The translations under genes and the position numbers were made by a program. The notes below the pieces were generated by a model that was given only the letters and a program-made list of their open reading frames with translations, did not search any database and was not told where the DNA came from. A DNA stretch of 37,238 nucleotides from Flavobacteriaceae bacterium bin25 (GTDB lineage: Bacteria > Bacteroidota > Bacteroidia > Flavobacteriales > Flavobacteriaceae), in contig MPMN01000028.1 of the NCBI GenBank assembly GCA_002238525.1, positions 1 to 37,238 on the forward strand, written 5' to 3'. Below are positions 26,064 through 35,944 of this stretch, piece after piece (the first letter of the stretch is position 1; the number at the start of each line of letters is the position of its first letter).

Positions 26064-27070
26064 TTGGATATGTTTATCCCCTTAAGAAATTCTTTTTCTT
26101 GGTTAGAATCAAAAAACTTCAACCCAACCGGTACATAATAAAGTCTGTTAGGGTCAATGATATCAATCAGTTTATGAAAATCTTTTTCTGTTGTAAAGAC
26201 TTGATAGTCTGTTGATGAAATTCGATTAAAATCTTCGCTGTGGTATCTGTGGTGATCTGGAAATTGCATCAATTGAAAGGTCAATTGCTGATTTTCAAAG
26301 TACTCAACCAAGGGCTGAGGATCAACAATTCCGGTTACCAAAAGTATTTTTTTACCCTTGAATTTTTTTAAAGGGTATTCTCTTTTTTGATAATCTAAGA
26401 CTTTATGATCATAAACTAGCTTGGTAAAAAAAACCTGTTGATAAGATTTTGGACTAATCTTCTGTAAAAAATCGAATTTTTCTGAATCAGATAAATCTGG
26501 TGGGCATTTGGTGACCAAGATTATTTGTGCCCTTTTAGCACCTAGTGCAAATTCCCTAAGTCTGCCCACTGGAAAAACATAATCAGAAAAATAAGGACGT
26601 TGAAAAGTGGTCGTTAAGATTAAAACCGATGGTTTTACCCACCGATGCTGAAATACATCATCCAAAATTATAGTTTGGTTATCTAGATTTTCTAGACTGC
26701 GGACTCCTTTAATTCTGTTTTCCGAAACTGCTACACCTACATCAGGATATTTTGAAAGGAACTGAAAGGGTTCGTCTCCAATTGTCTGTGGAGTATCTTT
26801 TGATGTAGCTAAAATGTATCCTCTGGATTTTCGTTTATATCCCCGGCTCAGAACGGAAAGATTAGTTTTTTGGTAAAACTTTTTAATCAAAAAATCTACC
26901 ACGATAGATTTCCCAGTCCCTCCCATTGAAAGATTTCCAACACCAATTAGGTTAGAACTAAATTTTTTCTGTTCAAATAATCCAAAATCAAAAAACATAT
27001 TTCTAATCATCACAACCAAACCATACAAGACTGCAAGAGGGAGAAGTAACCAGCGAAATTTATTCATCAT
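26060..27070 (-). CDS. lpxK: Tetraacyldisaccharide 4'-kinase
   Basis: 336 residues. N-terminal membrane anchor LLLPLAVLYGLVVMIRN, then the P-loop GVGNLSMGGTGKSIVVDFLI (family: GNltvGGtGKTP), SRGYKRKSRGYIL, and the Walker B-like region TIILDDVFQHRW (DDGfQh in the family; here DDVFQH). Phosphorylates the lipid A precursor at 4' on the inner membrane, so the cell makes lipid A. Start at 27070 or 27067. The stop overlaps the lipA stop on the opposite strand. Confidence 0.92.
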   Translation of the reverse strand: MMNKFRWLLLPLAVLYGLVVMIRNMFFDFGLFEQKKFSSNLIGVGNLSMGGTGKSIVVDFLIKKFYQKTNLSVLSRGYKRKSRGYILATSKDTPQTIGDEPFQFLSKYPDVGVAVSENRIKGVRSLENLDNQTIILDDVFQHRWVKPSVLILTTTFQRPYFSDYVFPVGRLREFALGAKRAQIILVTKCPPDLSDSEKFDFLQKISPKSYQQVFFTKLVYDHKVLDYQKREYPLKKFKGKKILLVTGIVDPQPLVEYFENQQLTFQLMQFPDHHRYHSEDFNRISSTDYQVFTTEKDFHKLIDIIDPNRLYYVPVGLKFFDSNQEKEFLKGINISN

Positions 27071-27385
27071 GGTTTAAAAATAAGTCAATCGTTTAATGCT
27101 AATAGTTGGTTCAAGATGCCTTCAAGATATTCTTTCTGACAAATAGATGGCAACAAACACATCTTACATTAAATCTATGTGCTATCAGTAAAATTATCCA
27201 TAAGTACTACGTGCTCCCTAAAAACTGAATCATCTCCGAAAATTTTTTGATCGCAATTTTTCATCTAATTATTGATTTTATTGATGACAAAAATGAAAAC
27301 ATAATTATATTTCAGTCCTAGTTTCAGATTGAAAACACCTTAATTTGGAATGATCAATTTATTTATATTTTAATCCAAAAGATAT
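27071..27385. promoter_or_regulatory. Divergent intergenic region lpxK / NIF3-like
   Basis: About 315 nt of very AT-rich DNA between divergently transcribed genes; it should contain both promoters. TTAATTTG near 27341 is a one-mismatch -7 box candidate for the plus strand. Nothing else recognised. Confidence 0.3.
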
Positions 27386-28483
27386 ATGATGAAAATTAAC
27401 TCGGTATGTAGACTTTTAAACCACTGGTGTTCACTAGATAATGCAGAAGATTTTGATAATGTTGGTCTCTTGATTGGTGACCCACAATGGGACCTTAAAG
27501 GTGTACTAGTTACTCTGGATACAACTCAAGAAATCATTCGGGAGGCTATTCGTAATAATTGCAATCTGATCGTTAGTTTTCATCCAATTATTTTCTCGGG
27601 TCTAAAAAGTCTTACCCCTAAAACCTACGTCCAAAAGACAGTTATCATGGCTGTAGAAAATAAAATTGCAGTTTATGCAATTCATACTGCTTTAGATAAT
27701 TATAGATATGGGGTTAGTCATGTAATGGCAGAAAAACTTGGGCTGATAAAGACTCAAGTATTTATACCAAAAAAAGGAAATCTTCTCAAACTAAGTACTT
27801 ATGTACCAAATGATCATCTAGATAGCGTATTGGATTCAATTCACCATGCTGGTGCAGGTCAAATTGGGGATTATGATCAATGTAGCTTTACGACCGAAGG
27901 TCAAGGAAGTTTTCGAGGAAATCAAAACAGCAATCCCGCTATCGGAAAACCACTCGAAAAAACAACTGTTACTGAAACTCAAATACAAGTAGTATTCCAT
28001 AAGCAGTATAAAAATGAGATTGTCAAAGCACTTAAGGAAAGTCATCCCTATGAAGAAGTTGCATATGAGATATTTAGTTTGGAAAATCCGAGCAAAGAAA
28101 TTGGTATGGGAATAATTGGTTTATTTGAGAAACCTCTTCCGGAATTTGATTTTCTTCGATTAGTCAAAAATCGTTTTGGATGCCATACGATACGTCATAG
28201 TAAACTTATCGGGAGAGATATCAAAACCGTAGTTGTTTTAGGAGGGTCTGGTAGTTTTGTTTTAGATAGCCTAAAGGGTAAAGAAATTGATGCCTTTATC
28301 AGTTCGGATTTGAAATACCATCATTTTTTTCAGGCAGAAAATAAAATGATATTCTTGGATATCGGTCATTATGAAAGTGAACAGTACACCAAAGATTTAA
28401 TCTATAAATTTCTTTGTGATAAAATGAGTAATTTTGCAGTCCTTTTGTCAGAAACCTTGACCAATCCGGTATATTATTTTTAA
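27386..28483 (+). CDS. NIF3-like dinuclear metal-centre protein (DUF34/YbgI family)
   Basis: 365 residues. N-terminal DNVGLLIGDP, VSFHPIIFSGLKSLTP (metal His) and AIHTALDNYRYGVSHVMAEKLGL (second metal site) are hallmark NIF3 stretches; the C-terminal part contains VVLGGSGS, SSDLKYHHFF and LDIGHYESEQY (His and Glu metal ligands). A PII/CutA-like insert (SHPYEEVAYEI) fits the long form of the family. The biochemical role is unsettled. Six nucleotides separate it from the coiled-coil gene, a pairing common in Bacteroidota. Start 27386 or 27389. Confidence 0.9.
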   Translation: MMKINSVCRLLNHWCSLDNAEDFDNVGLLIGDPQWDLKGVLVTLDTTQEIIREAIRNNCNLIVSFHPIIFSGLKSLTPKTYVQKTVIMAVENKIAVYAIHTALDNYRYGVSHVMAEKLGLIKTQVFIPKKGNLLKLSTYVPNDHLDSVLDSIHHAGAGQIGDYDQCSFTTEGQGSFRGNQNSNPAIGKPLEKTTVTETQIQVVFHKQYKNEIVKALKESHPYEEVAYEIFSLENPSKEIGMGIIGLFEKPLPEFDFLRLVKNRFGCHTIRHSKLIGRDIKTVVVLGGSGSFVLDSLKGKEIDAFISSDLKYHHFFQAENKMIFLDIGHYESEQYTKDLIYKFLCDKMSNFAVLLSETLTNPVYYF

Positions 28484-28488
28484 ATATT

Positions 28489-29256
28489 ATGAAACCAAAA
28501 ACGACAGTAGAACAAAAGCTAAGGGCTTTATACGATTTACAATTGATTGACTCACGAATAGATGAGATTAAACTTGTTTTAGGAGAACTGCCATTAGAAG
28601 TTGAAGATCTTGAGAATGCCATCAATGACATTTCTGATAAATTGAATTTCAATGAAAGCCAAATAGAAAAAGTTGAAAGCCAAATTTCTGAACAGAAAAA
28701 CAAAATCGAGGAATGCAAAATCAAATTAAAGCAGTATTCTGAGCGCATGAAAGAAGTCCGCAATGATAGGGACCATGAATCGATTGCTAGAGAACAAGAG
28801 TACCAATCTTTGGAGATTGATTTGGCAACTAAAACGATAAGTAAACTAACAGGGTTTGTCGAAGAGTTAAATGAAAAAGCTGAAGTACTAGAGCAGGAAC
28901 TCAAAGAACGTGAAAATCACCTAAAATCTAAAAAGAGTGAATTGGATGATATTCTGGCTGAAAATAAAAAAGAGGAGGATATCTTAGTTCAAAAATCTGC
29001 TGAATTTGCCAAATTAATTGATGATGATTTGATTGAACTCTACAATAGGATTCGATCCCGTTTTAAAAATGGATTAGCCATTGTTCCCATCAATGAAAAT
29101 GGTGCAGCTGGAGGTTCGTTTTTTCTAGTTCCACCTCAGTTACAACTTGAAATAGCTACTCGAAAGCGAATCATCAAAGACGAACATAGTGGTCGTATAC
29201 TAGTTGACGCAGAATTAGCTGCCGAGGAACAACAGAAGATTCATTCATTGGTATAA
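28489..29256 (+). CDS. Coiled-coil protein of the C4 zinc-ribbon family (PF02591-like), zinc ligands lost
   Basis: 255 residues. A long coiled coil covers about residues 8-180 (Glu/Lys heptads, e.g. LKQYSERMKEVRNDRDHES). The C-terminal domain aligns with the C4 zinc ribbon of this family: usual ACGGC and CEHCGRIL are here AAGGS (within NENGAAGGSFFLVPPQLQ) and DEHSGRILVD. All four cysteines are replaced, while the surrounding residues (VPPQLQLE, GRILVD) are kept, so the domain should still fold but not bind zinc by these ligands. The protein has a single Cys, in the coil. Follows the NIF3 gene after 6 nt, likely the same transcript. Confidence 0.85.
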   Translation: MKPKTTVEQKLRALYDLQLIDSRIDEIKLVLGELPLEVEDLENAINDISDKLNFNESQIEKVESQISEQKNKIEECKIKLKQYSERMKEVRNDRDHESIAREQEYQSLEIDLATKTISKLTGFVEELNEKAEVLEQELKERENHLKSKKSELDDILAENKKEEDILVQKSAEFAKLIDDDLIELYNRIRSRFKNGLAIVPINENGAAGGSFFLVPPQLQLEIATRKRIIKDEHSGRILVDAELAAEEQQKIHSLV

Positions 29257-29774
29257 ACCCCTGAAAGTCAATTCATAATCTAATAGTCTTCCAAGGTATT
29301 GATTCCAGATATGAGAACTATTTGACTTGATATGAGCACCACATATATTTGGGTTTGTAGGGTTGTCTGGTCAATCTCAAATGTGGGCTTTATCTGAGTG
29401 CTTAAAAAAGCGATCCTCTTGGCAAAAGAATTGAACGCTTAAAAAATAACCAACTAATGAATTTTACCTATGAATTGTTAAAAGAGCCAAGAGGATCAAT
29501 TTATTAACCACTTACAAGACACCACAATTCTATAAAGCGTTACATTATTAGTGTTAAAATATTGTTAAACTTTCAATAATCTTGAAGTGTTTAGTTTATC
29601 TACTCAATTTTTTCTTATATCTTATTCATATTTAATGGGATATGCGACAGTGGATTCTTAGCCTTCAGGGTTTTTATTACTTGATTAAACTTTTATTTAA
29701 AAAAAAGAAGTACTGGCCTAAAACTTGTTTTGTTCTTTTATAAAACGGTCTTACGTTTCTTTAATGAAGCATTT
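29257..29774. repeat. Intergenic stretch with a 12-bp perfect inverted repeat (29412-29423 / 29486-29497)
   Basis: GATCCTCTTGGC and GCCAAGAGGATC flank 62 nt. Arms are GC-richer than the surroundings. This could be a structured RNA, a terminator between the two converging genes, or ends of a small mobile element remnant. No supported coding frame. Confidence 0.45.
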
Positions 29775-30233
29775 CTATAGCCATTTCCGAACTTGTCTTT
29801 TATAAGTCAGATAAGATTCCCCAAAGATTTGAATCAATTTTTGTTCTTCATTCGGTATAGACCACAAATCGGCAATTAAGAAATAGAAAAATCCTCCTAA
29901 AAATCCCGAAAATGAACCCAAGACTAGTGCAAATCCAATGAGGATAAGCAAAAAACCTAAATAAATAGGATTTCTGCTATACTTAAAAGGTCCCGATTTA
30001 ATTAAAGTGTTTGCGTCCATAGATATTTTCTTTGCTGACCTATTTAAACGAACCAATGATAAAGTTCGGATGATATTATAAAGAGCAATTACAATTATTA
30101 TGTAACCTAATATTTTAAAGTTTAAGGGAATCTGTCCCCCAATATACTCATGAGCAAAATAGCTTATTCCCAAACAAATAATGTTCATAAATAGTGGGAA
30201 TAAAAACTTCATTTTGACCATAATACTTCCCAA
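29775..30233 (-). CDS. Isoprenylcysteine carboxyl methyltransferase (ICMT)/PEMT-like membrane protein
   Basis: About 152 residues with four to five hydrophobic segments. The C-terminal half has the SAM/substrate motif of the family: LIKSGPFKYSRNPIYLGFLL (GPf.ysRHPxYlg) and NEEQKLIQIFGESYLTYKR (EE..l...fG..Y..Y...V.r). Such bacterial proteins methylate unknown substrates at the membrane. Start could be 30233, 30221 or 30215. Stands alone. Confidence 0.8.
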   Translation of the reverse strand: MGSIMVKMKFLFPLFMNIICLGISYFAHEYIGGQIPLNFKILGYIIIVIALYNIIRTLSLVRLNRSAKKISMDANTLIKSGPFKYSRNPIYLGFLLILIGFALVLGSFSGFLGGFFYFLIADLWSIPNEEQKLIQIFGESYLTYKRQVRKWL

Positions 30234-30966
30234 GTTAACGAAATAATGACATTTTGACTTACCTAGTCATTAGCACTGACAAAAATTTTGGTTACTGTCT
30301 AAAAAACCTAATTTGAACTAAAATACTATGTATTATGTTCTCCAATACACATTTGAAAATTAGTATTAAGTATTTACATTGCATTTACTTAGGCATTAAT
30401 TACATATCTTTTCTATGTTTAAGTTACCATTAAAAATTGATATAGGTTCATACTTTTTTAGAATTATGGAAAATTTGATGTTAAGCCCAATTATAAATAC
30501 AAACCAACTACGCTCTTCTGGCAGGCTCATAGAAAAGGGTAAAAATAAGAATGAACCTCAACATAAGACTTTAGATCCATTAGCATTAATCAGAATACTA
30601 TGGTTTGAGTAAAGACTAGTTTGATATAGGACTGTTCTCCTGGCCAGCAGGAGGTTATGTAGTCTTTGATTCGAAATTTAGAATTAAACAGCGTCAGAGA
30701 CAGATTTACAAACATCCAAGCCAATATAAGACTGAATTGCCGTTAGATAAAAGAGAATTTGCTATGAATCGAAAAAGCAAATCTTCAAGTAATTGTAGGT
30801 GTTGTTTACATTTAACCTAAGAGAAAACTACAGTAATGCCAATTACCTCGACCTTATTTAGTTAGATGAATTGTACTCTTTGGATTTAATATTTCCATCT
30901 GCCATTTTCTTTGAAAATGGACTGAAATTTCTCGATTATTTTTATTGATGAATTTCATATGCGAAA
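30234..30966. other. Intergenic stretch with possible gene remnants
   Basis: Two open stretches without known motifs: ATG 30415-30612 (65 codons) and a start-less frame about 30620-30820 (FDIGLFSWPAGGYVVFDSKF ... NCRCC). A 6-bp hairpin CTCCTG-GCCAG-CAGGAG lies at 30637-30653. These may be pieces of a decayed gene; I cannot name it. Confidence 0.35.
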
Positions 30967-33900
30967 TTATTCTTGTGCTACAACCGAAAAATAGTTTCCA
31001 TTTTTAACCAAGAATTGGTTATTGATAAGTTCATCCAAGTTTTTCTTCACTAATTCTCTTTGTTCATCGTTGATGCGTTTGAATCCAAAAACCTTCGGAA
31101 CTTCATTCAAGATATCTTCCTCTTCCATTCCGTAAGAGTTACATACCAAGTACAGAATGGCATTCCTTATCTCAAAAGGAGAAACCAAATTGAGGTTGAA
31201 CTCTCTTGATGATAATGTGGACCGATTTCTAATTAGTCCATCTTTAGAAGGGTGAGCCATATTCTCCTGGTAGAAGTAAAAGCCATCAATTTGCTTTATA
31301 TCATATTTTTCTAGTGAATCTGAATAGGATGATTGATCTAAAAAATGAGATAAGTGTTTCAGATGAAATTCAAAATGCTCTTGAATTCTCCTTCCAGCTC
31401 TTTTTGTGTTAGTAGCTTCAAGTACCCGAATCAAAATCACTTCCTTATGAATCGGCTGTTCCACTACAATAATATCGTGAATTAGTATATAAAGTATTGA
31501 ATACTCGTGTAAAGGTTGGTAAAGATTATCATGGATTTCATCATATTTCATATAAGTGAAATCCCTTTTCCCAACATCATCACTGACTTCTTCATTATTG
31601 GATTCTGTGTCCTCCGAGATGATTATTTCTTCCTTTCTATGATTGTTCATCTGCTTAGAAGGTTTCTTGATATTACCCTCCAAGACTCCTTTTACATGGT
31701 TAATTAATTTTTCACTTTCCCTTTTAGTTTTCAAGAACCAATCTGTACTCCAAATTCGATAAAATTTCCAGCCCAAATTTTCAAGTATAGACTGTCTTGC
31801 TTTATCTCGATCTCGAGCAATTTTGCTAGAATGATAACTCGCACCATCACACTCAATGGCTAAAACATATTTACCCTTTTCAAATGGATGTTTAACAGCA
31901 ATATCAATCCTAAAACCAGCAGAGCCAACTTGAAGTTCAACATCGATCCCTTTATTCTGGAGAAGGGAAGCTACTTGTTCCTCAAAGACCGAATCAGGAT
32001 TGCCTCCAGAAGATGTTGGAATCTCAATTTCCCCTCTATCAGCAAATACTAAATATGACTTGAGAACTCTTACTCCGACACTATCTGTTCTACTCAAATC
32101 AAGTTCATCTCCCCTAAAATTAGAAAAAACCACACATTTTGATTTAGCTCGTGAGAACAATACATTTAATCTTCTCTCCCCGCCTTCTTTATTTATTGGC
32201 CCAAAAGTGTACCTAAAGCGCCCATTTTCCTGGTGTCCATATCCAACACTGACAAAAATGTAATCACGTTCATCTCCCTGGACATTTTCTAAATTCTTCA
32301 CAAAGAACCTCTCATGTTCATGACTATTGTATAGGTACGTCTCTACCGAAGGATTTGGACTTATTCTCAGTTCTTGTTCAATATAATCTTCGATGATTTT
32401 AGCTTGACCTTGAGAAAACGCAACTACCCCAAGTGTCTTTTCTGGTTTTGACCTAGCATGTTCAATTACCTCTTGTACTATTAATTTCGCCTCTCCACGG
32501 TTTACCTTACCACCCTTGTCAGGAGCATAATAGGTTCCTTCTGTGTGAAAAAATTTAAAACCCATATCATCAGTTACTTCAAATGGACTTGGAAAAACAA
32601 GCAGATTTGAATTGTAAAACTCTCGATTGGAAACATTTATTAAACTCTCGTGTCTACTTCTATAATGCCATCTTAACATTTTCTCCTTGACATTCCTTGC
32701 AATAGCTAAGGAAAGTATACTTTCTACATGAGAAGCATCAAACTCTTCCTCTTCCTGTTCTTCACCTTCAAAATTTGAATCAAAAAATGATGTAGGCGGT
32801 AATTGTTTGCTATCTCCAACAACAACCACTTGTTTTCCACGAAGGATTGATCCATAGGCCTCTTCGGGTTTAATTTGGCTAGCCTCATCAAAAATAACTA
32901 CATCAAATTTTAGACTGTTACCCTTGATGAACTGGGCAACTGTCATTGGACTCATCAAAAATAGAGGCTTTAAATCAAGAATAAGATCACCGCATTCGGT
33001 TACTAGTGTTCGAATAGGTTTGAGTTTGCGCTTCTTTGAGAGTTCTTTTTTTAGAATCCCTAATTTGCCAGAATCCAATCTAGATTTAGGAATTTTAGAC
33101 CAGTGCGTATGACGAACCCGATACTTATTGATCTTTAGTAAAATTTCCTCATTGTTACTATATTCAGATATCTTCCTGCTGTGATTAGCTCCGTCAAAAC
33201 GAGCTAGGATTTCTCTTTCCTTTAAGGCTTTTCGAGCGATGTTTTTAAACCAATAATAGTTACATATTTCTTTGAAATATTTTTCAGAGTGATCCCAATT
33301 TTCCAAAATTGACTGAACCCAATCAAGATTATTTGTCTTTAAATCATCAATGGTTTTAACTAGTTGGATATAGCTGTTAAATCTCTCTTTATTTGATATC
33401 CAAGACTGAAATATCGATATAAGTTCATTAATCCCAATTGTATTGATTGAAAATGAATCTACCATCGTTGCTTTTCTAAGTAGCCCATCAATCTCACTTA
33501 GTATAGATTTAAGAGGACCAATTTCTAGTTTCGGAATTTTCCCATTTGGCCATCGCATTGAAGGGGACCAAGCCCACTTCCAGCCCAAATCAAACACCTT
33601 ATCATGGTCTATTAAAACCTTAAAATTCTCTATCCACAAAACACTATTTAGTAATGCTGACCAGTTAGAAGTAGGTTCCAGAAAAGTTTCTCCCGTTAAA
33701 AGTTCTATGTCTTCTCGAATCTTCTTATTAGAATCTGTTGTCTCTAAAAGATCAACATTTAGTTTTAAGAGTTCCAAAACATCAGAATCACTCACATTAG
33801 TGGGAGATTTAAAATAACCGCGGACAGTTTTTTTTGTCTTTTTATATCCTCCAAGTATAAACTTGTACCATTTCATTGAATCTTGCAGGAAGTTTTGATA

Positions 33901-35727
33901 AAATTGAAAACAATCTAAATCCCAAAATTTTGAATACACCCTATCGTTAAATCGGGACATTCTCATCGTGAGATCAATGTTGGATTTACAAGCAGACTTT
34001 ATATTCTCAAATGCGCTAGAGTTAATTCTATCTATTGACTCAATGTTAATTGAAATAAAACTGCGATCAATTTTTCTTATTTCATCAATAGTGGTTTTCA
34101 CCTTTGAAATATTTTCTAAGGTGTAGTTGATATTACCTTTATAAAATTCATCGATTTGAATTTTAATTGGCAAAAAAACGGACTGGAGATTGTTTAGATA
34201 TTTTCTAATTTTTATTAGAAACTCCTCACCCTCATAGAATGAAAATTTAGAAGGTCGAATCAGTCTAAATGGATTGCTTTTTAAGGAACCACTATTTGTT
34301 AAATGACCAGATATCTCCTCAATAATTGATACGAACTTAATGTAATTATCCTTCGATTGATCACCGATTGTATTAAGGTCAATGTGATGGAGAATAGGTT
34401 CCAAATCACGATAATATTTTATGACCTCCCCAAAAGATTGAATGGGAGTAAACCCGGTACTACCTACTTCTGTATTTACTGCAGCAGAGTATTGGTTTAT
34501 AAAGTCCCTAAGGGAATCTCCTTCTTGCAAACTTCCATCAACATCAATGTTTATTGAAGGGGAATGTAAGTCCATGACTTTAGATAATTCCCCTATAAAC
34601 TGTTTCTTGTTTGCCTTGTTACTATGCAACTCTAGGGCTAATTTACCGAGGCCTATAGACTCTAACCGATTCCTAACAACATTCAACGCAGCTAGTTTTT
34701 CTGCTACAAAAAGAACTTTTTTCTCCCTTGCAAGAAAGTCTGCAATGATGTTGGTGATTGTTTGCGATTTGCCCGTTCCTGGAGGCCCTTGTACAACCGC
34801 TATTTTCAATCCTTCACGAATGGAAAAGATAACTTCTTGTTGAGAACTGTCAGCTGGAAGTACGTGATAAGTTTCTTTCAGTGATACTTTATCGTTGAGT
34901 TTTTCCTGTCCAATAGAGATAGGAGAATCTTTATTGGATTCCCCTCCCAAAAATGAGCTTAAAAGTGGATGTTGATGAGGCTTAGAATCTTCATCCCAAT
35001 TATTTTCATCAAGATCTTTCCACATTAAGAACTTAGAAAAGCTAAAAAGACCCAATCGAATCTCATCCTTCAATAATTTCCACCTTGGAAGATTCACAGA
35101 GTTCTCTATTGTTGTAAAAATCTCTGAAAGAGATGACGATGTTATCTCATCAGGAAAATCGATTGTGATGCCAAATTCTAATTTGAGTTTCTCGAAAAAT
35201 GAGATGTTTAATCCTATTTTATCATCATTGTAACAAATCTTAAATTTTGATTTGATGGTATTTCTTTTAATTTCAACGGGCACTAGAATTACCGGCGCGA
35301 ATCTTTCTTTATCGCTATGCTCACTCTCGTACCACTTTACTATACCTAAAGCTAGGAAAAGCATATTAACCCCTTTTTCTTCAATTGATAATTTTGTTAA
35401 TCTAGCAATACTCCTAAGTCTTCGTTGTAACCTAGATGGAGTGTGAGGTGTCTGAAGAACTCTATCGGTTAATTTGGATTTATCAACCTCATCGGTAGGT
35501 AATTGCTTGTAAAGAATCGAAAATTCTTCATCTATATCCCTATCCTGTCCTCTTGATTGGAAACTCATTAAGTAAAGACTATCAACCAAGATTTTAAAAA
35601 TCTCTTCACTACTTTCTTCAATGACCTGAACGGATTTAGTTTTGGAATCTTTTAAATTGATGAAGTTGTTTCTTAGCCCTAAGTCTAGGAGATTTTTTCT
35701 TTCCCGTTCTAGCGTTTCTTTCAACAT
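30967..35727 (-). CDS. DUF4011 - superfamily I helicase - Vsr/DUF559-like endonuclease - DUF3320 protein, probable anti-phage defence
   Basis: 1586 residues. N-terminal DUF4011 motif RKNLLDLGLRNNFINL (about 10-26). Helicase Walker A VVQGPPGTGKSQTITNIIAD (about 310), Walker B VVIFDEASQIKPEEA (about 940), VVVVGDSKQLPPTSFF, and C-terminal helicase motifs ENVQGDERDYIFVSVGYG and ERRLNVLFSRAKSK. A Vsr/MTES_1575-like nuclease domain (about 1243-1330) with FRIDIAV ... LAIECDGASYHSS ... WSTDWF keeps its acidic residues. C-terminal winged-helix-like DUF3320 region ends LVKNGNYFSV. This domain set matches proteins reported as single-gene anti-phage systems ('Hhe', DUF4011-helicase-Vsr). Defence function is inferred. 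The gene is intact, next to tRNA-Val and a methylase gene. Confidence 0.88.
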   Translation of the reverse strand: MLKETLERERKNLLDLGLRNNFINLKDSKTKSVQVIEESSEEIFKILVDSLYLMSFQSRGQDRDIDEEFSILYKQLPTDEVDKSKLTDRVLQTPHTPSRLQRRLRSIARLTKLSIEEKGVNMLFLALGIVKWYESEHSDKERFAPVILVPVEIKRNTIKSKFKICYNDDKIGLNISFFEKLKLEFGITIDFPDEITSSSLSEIFTTIENSVNLPRWKLLKDEIRLGLFSFSKFLMWKDLDENNWDEDSKPHQHPLLSSFLGGESNKDSPISIGQEKLNDKVSLKETYHVLPADSSQQEVIFSIREGLKIAVVQGPPGTGKSQTITNIIADFLAREKKVLFVAEKLAALNVVRNRLESIGLGKLALELHSNKANKKQFIGELSKVMDLHSPSINIDVDGSLQEGDSLRDFINQYSAAVNTEVGSTGFTPIQSFGEVIKYYRDLEPILHHIDLNTIGDQSKDNYIKFVSIIEEISGHLTNSGSLKSNPFRLIRPSKFSFYEGEEFLIKIRKYLNNLQSVFLPIKIQIDEFYKGNINYTLENISKVKTTIDEIRKIDRSFISINIESIDRINSSAFENIKSACKSNIDLTMRMSRFNDRVYSKFWDLDCFQFYQNFLQDSMKWYKFILGGYKKTKKTVRGYFKSPTNVSDSDVLELLKLNVDLLETTDSNKKIREDIELLTGETFLEPTSNWSALLNSVLWIENFKVLIDHDKVFDLGWKWAWSPSMRWPNGKIPKLEIGPLKSILSEIDGLLRKATMVDSFSINTIGINELISIFQSWISNKERFNSYIQLVKTIDDLKTNNLDWVQSILENWDHSEKYFKEICNYYWFKNIARKALKEREILARFDGANHSRKISEYSNNEEILLKINKYRVRHTHWSKIPKSRLDSGKLGILKKELSKKRKLKPIRTLVTECGDLILDLKPLFLMSPMTVAQFIKGNSLKFDVVIFDEASQIKPEEAYGSILRGKQVVVVGDSKQLPPTSFFDSNFEGEEQEEEEFDASHVESILSLAIARNVKEKMLRWHYRSRHESLINVSNREFYNSNLLVFPSPFEVTDDMGFKFFHTEGTYYAPDKGGKVNRGEAKLIVQEVIEHARSKPEKTLGVVAFSQGQAKIIEDYIEQELRISPNPSVETYLYNSHEHERFFVKNLENVQGDERDYIFVSVGYGHQENGRFRYTFGPINKEGGERRLNVLFSRAKSKCVVFSNFRGDELDLSRTDSVGVRVLKSYLVFADRGEIEIPTSSGGNPDSVFEEQVASLLQNKGIDVELQVGSAGFRIDIAVKHPFEKGKYVLAIECDGASYHSSKIARDRDKARQSILENLGWKFYRIWSTDWFLKTKRESEKLINHVKGVLEGNIKKPSKQMNNHRKEEIIISEDTESNNEEVSDDVGKRDFTYMKYDEIHDNLYQPLHEYSILYILIHDIIVVEQPIHKEVILIRVLEATNTKRAGRRIQEHFEFHLKHLSHFLDQSSYSDSLEKYDIKQIDGFYFYQENMAHPSKDGLIRNRSTLSSREFNLNLVSPFEIRNAILYLVCNSYGMEEEDILNEVPKVFGFKRINDEQRELVKKNLDELINNQFLVKNGNYFSVVAQE

Positions 35728-35868
35728 AGATTAATTTTCCATAAAATAACCAAAATCTGAAATTATTTTCAATTGAGTATACCCTCTAAATAGTCCTAAA
35801 GAGTAAATACTACAAGTTTATTGCTCTCATTGATTATCTCTGAATCACAGACAACCAAATAAATAAAG

Positions 35869-35944
35869 TGGGTACTAAGGGATTCGAACCCCTGACCCCT
35901 TGGGTGTAAACCAAGTGCTCTGAACCAAACTGAGCTAAGTACCC
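35869..35944 (-). tRNA. tRNA-Val (anticodon TAC)
   Basis: Minus-strand reading: acceptor GGGTACT/AGTACCC with discriminator A, D arm AGCTC-GAGC, anticodon arm CTTGG-TTTACAC-CCAAG giving TAC, T arm CAGGG-GTTCGAA-TCCCT-type. 76 nt, no encoded CCA. The D loop is slightly long (AGTTTGGTTCA). Confidence 0.95.

Noticed and set aside
28299-28904. 201-codon minus-strand open frame
   Set aside because: Ser/Phe-rich shadow of the coiled-coil and NIF3 genes.
29401-29700. Possible IS remnant around the 12-bp inverted repeat
   Set aside because: Translations in all frames gave no transposase motif that I can recognise; kept only as a repeat.
34442-34843. 133-codon plus-strand open frame in the helicase gene
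   Set aside because: Antisense to the Walker A region of a long, well-supported protein.
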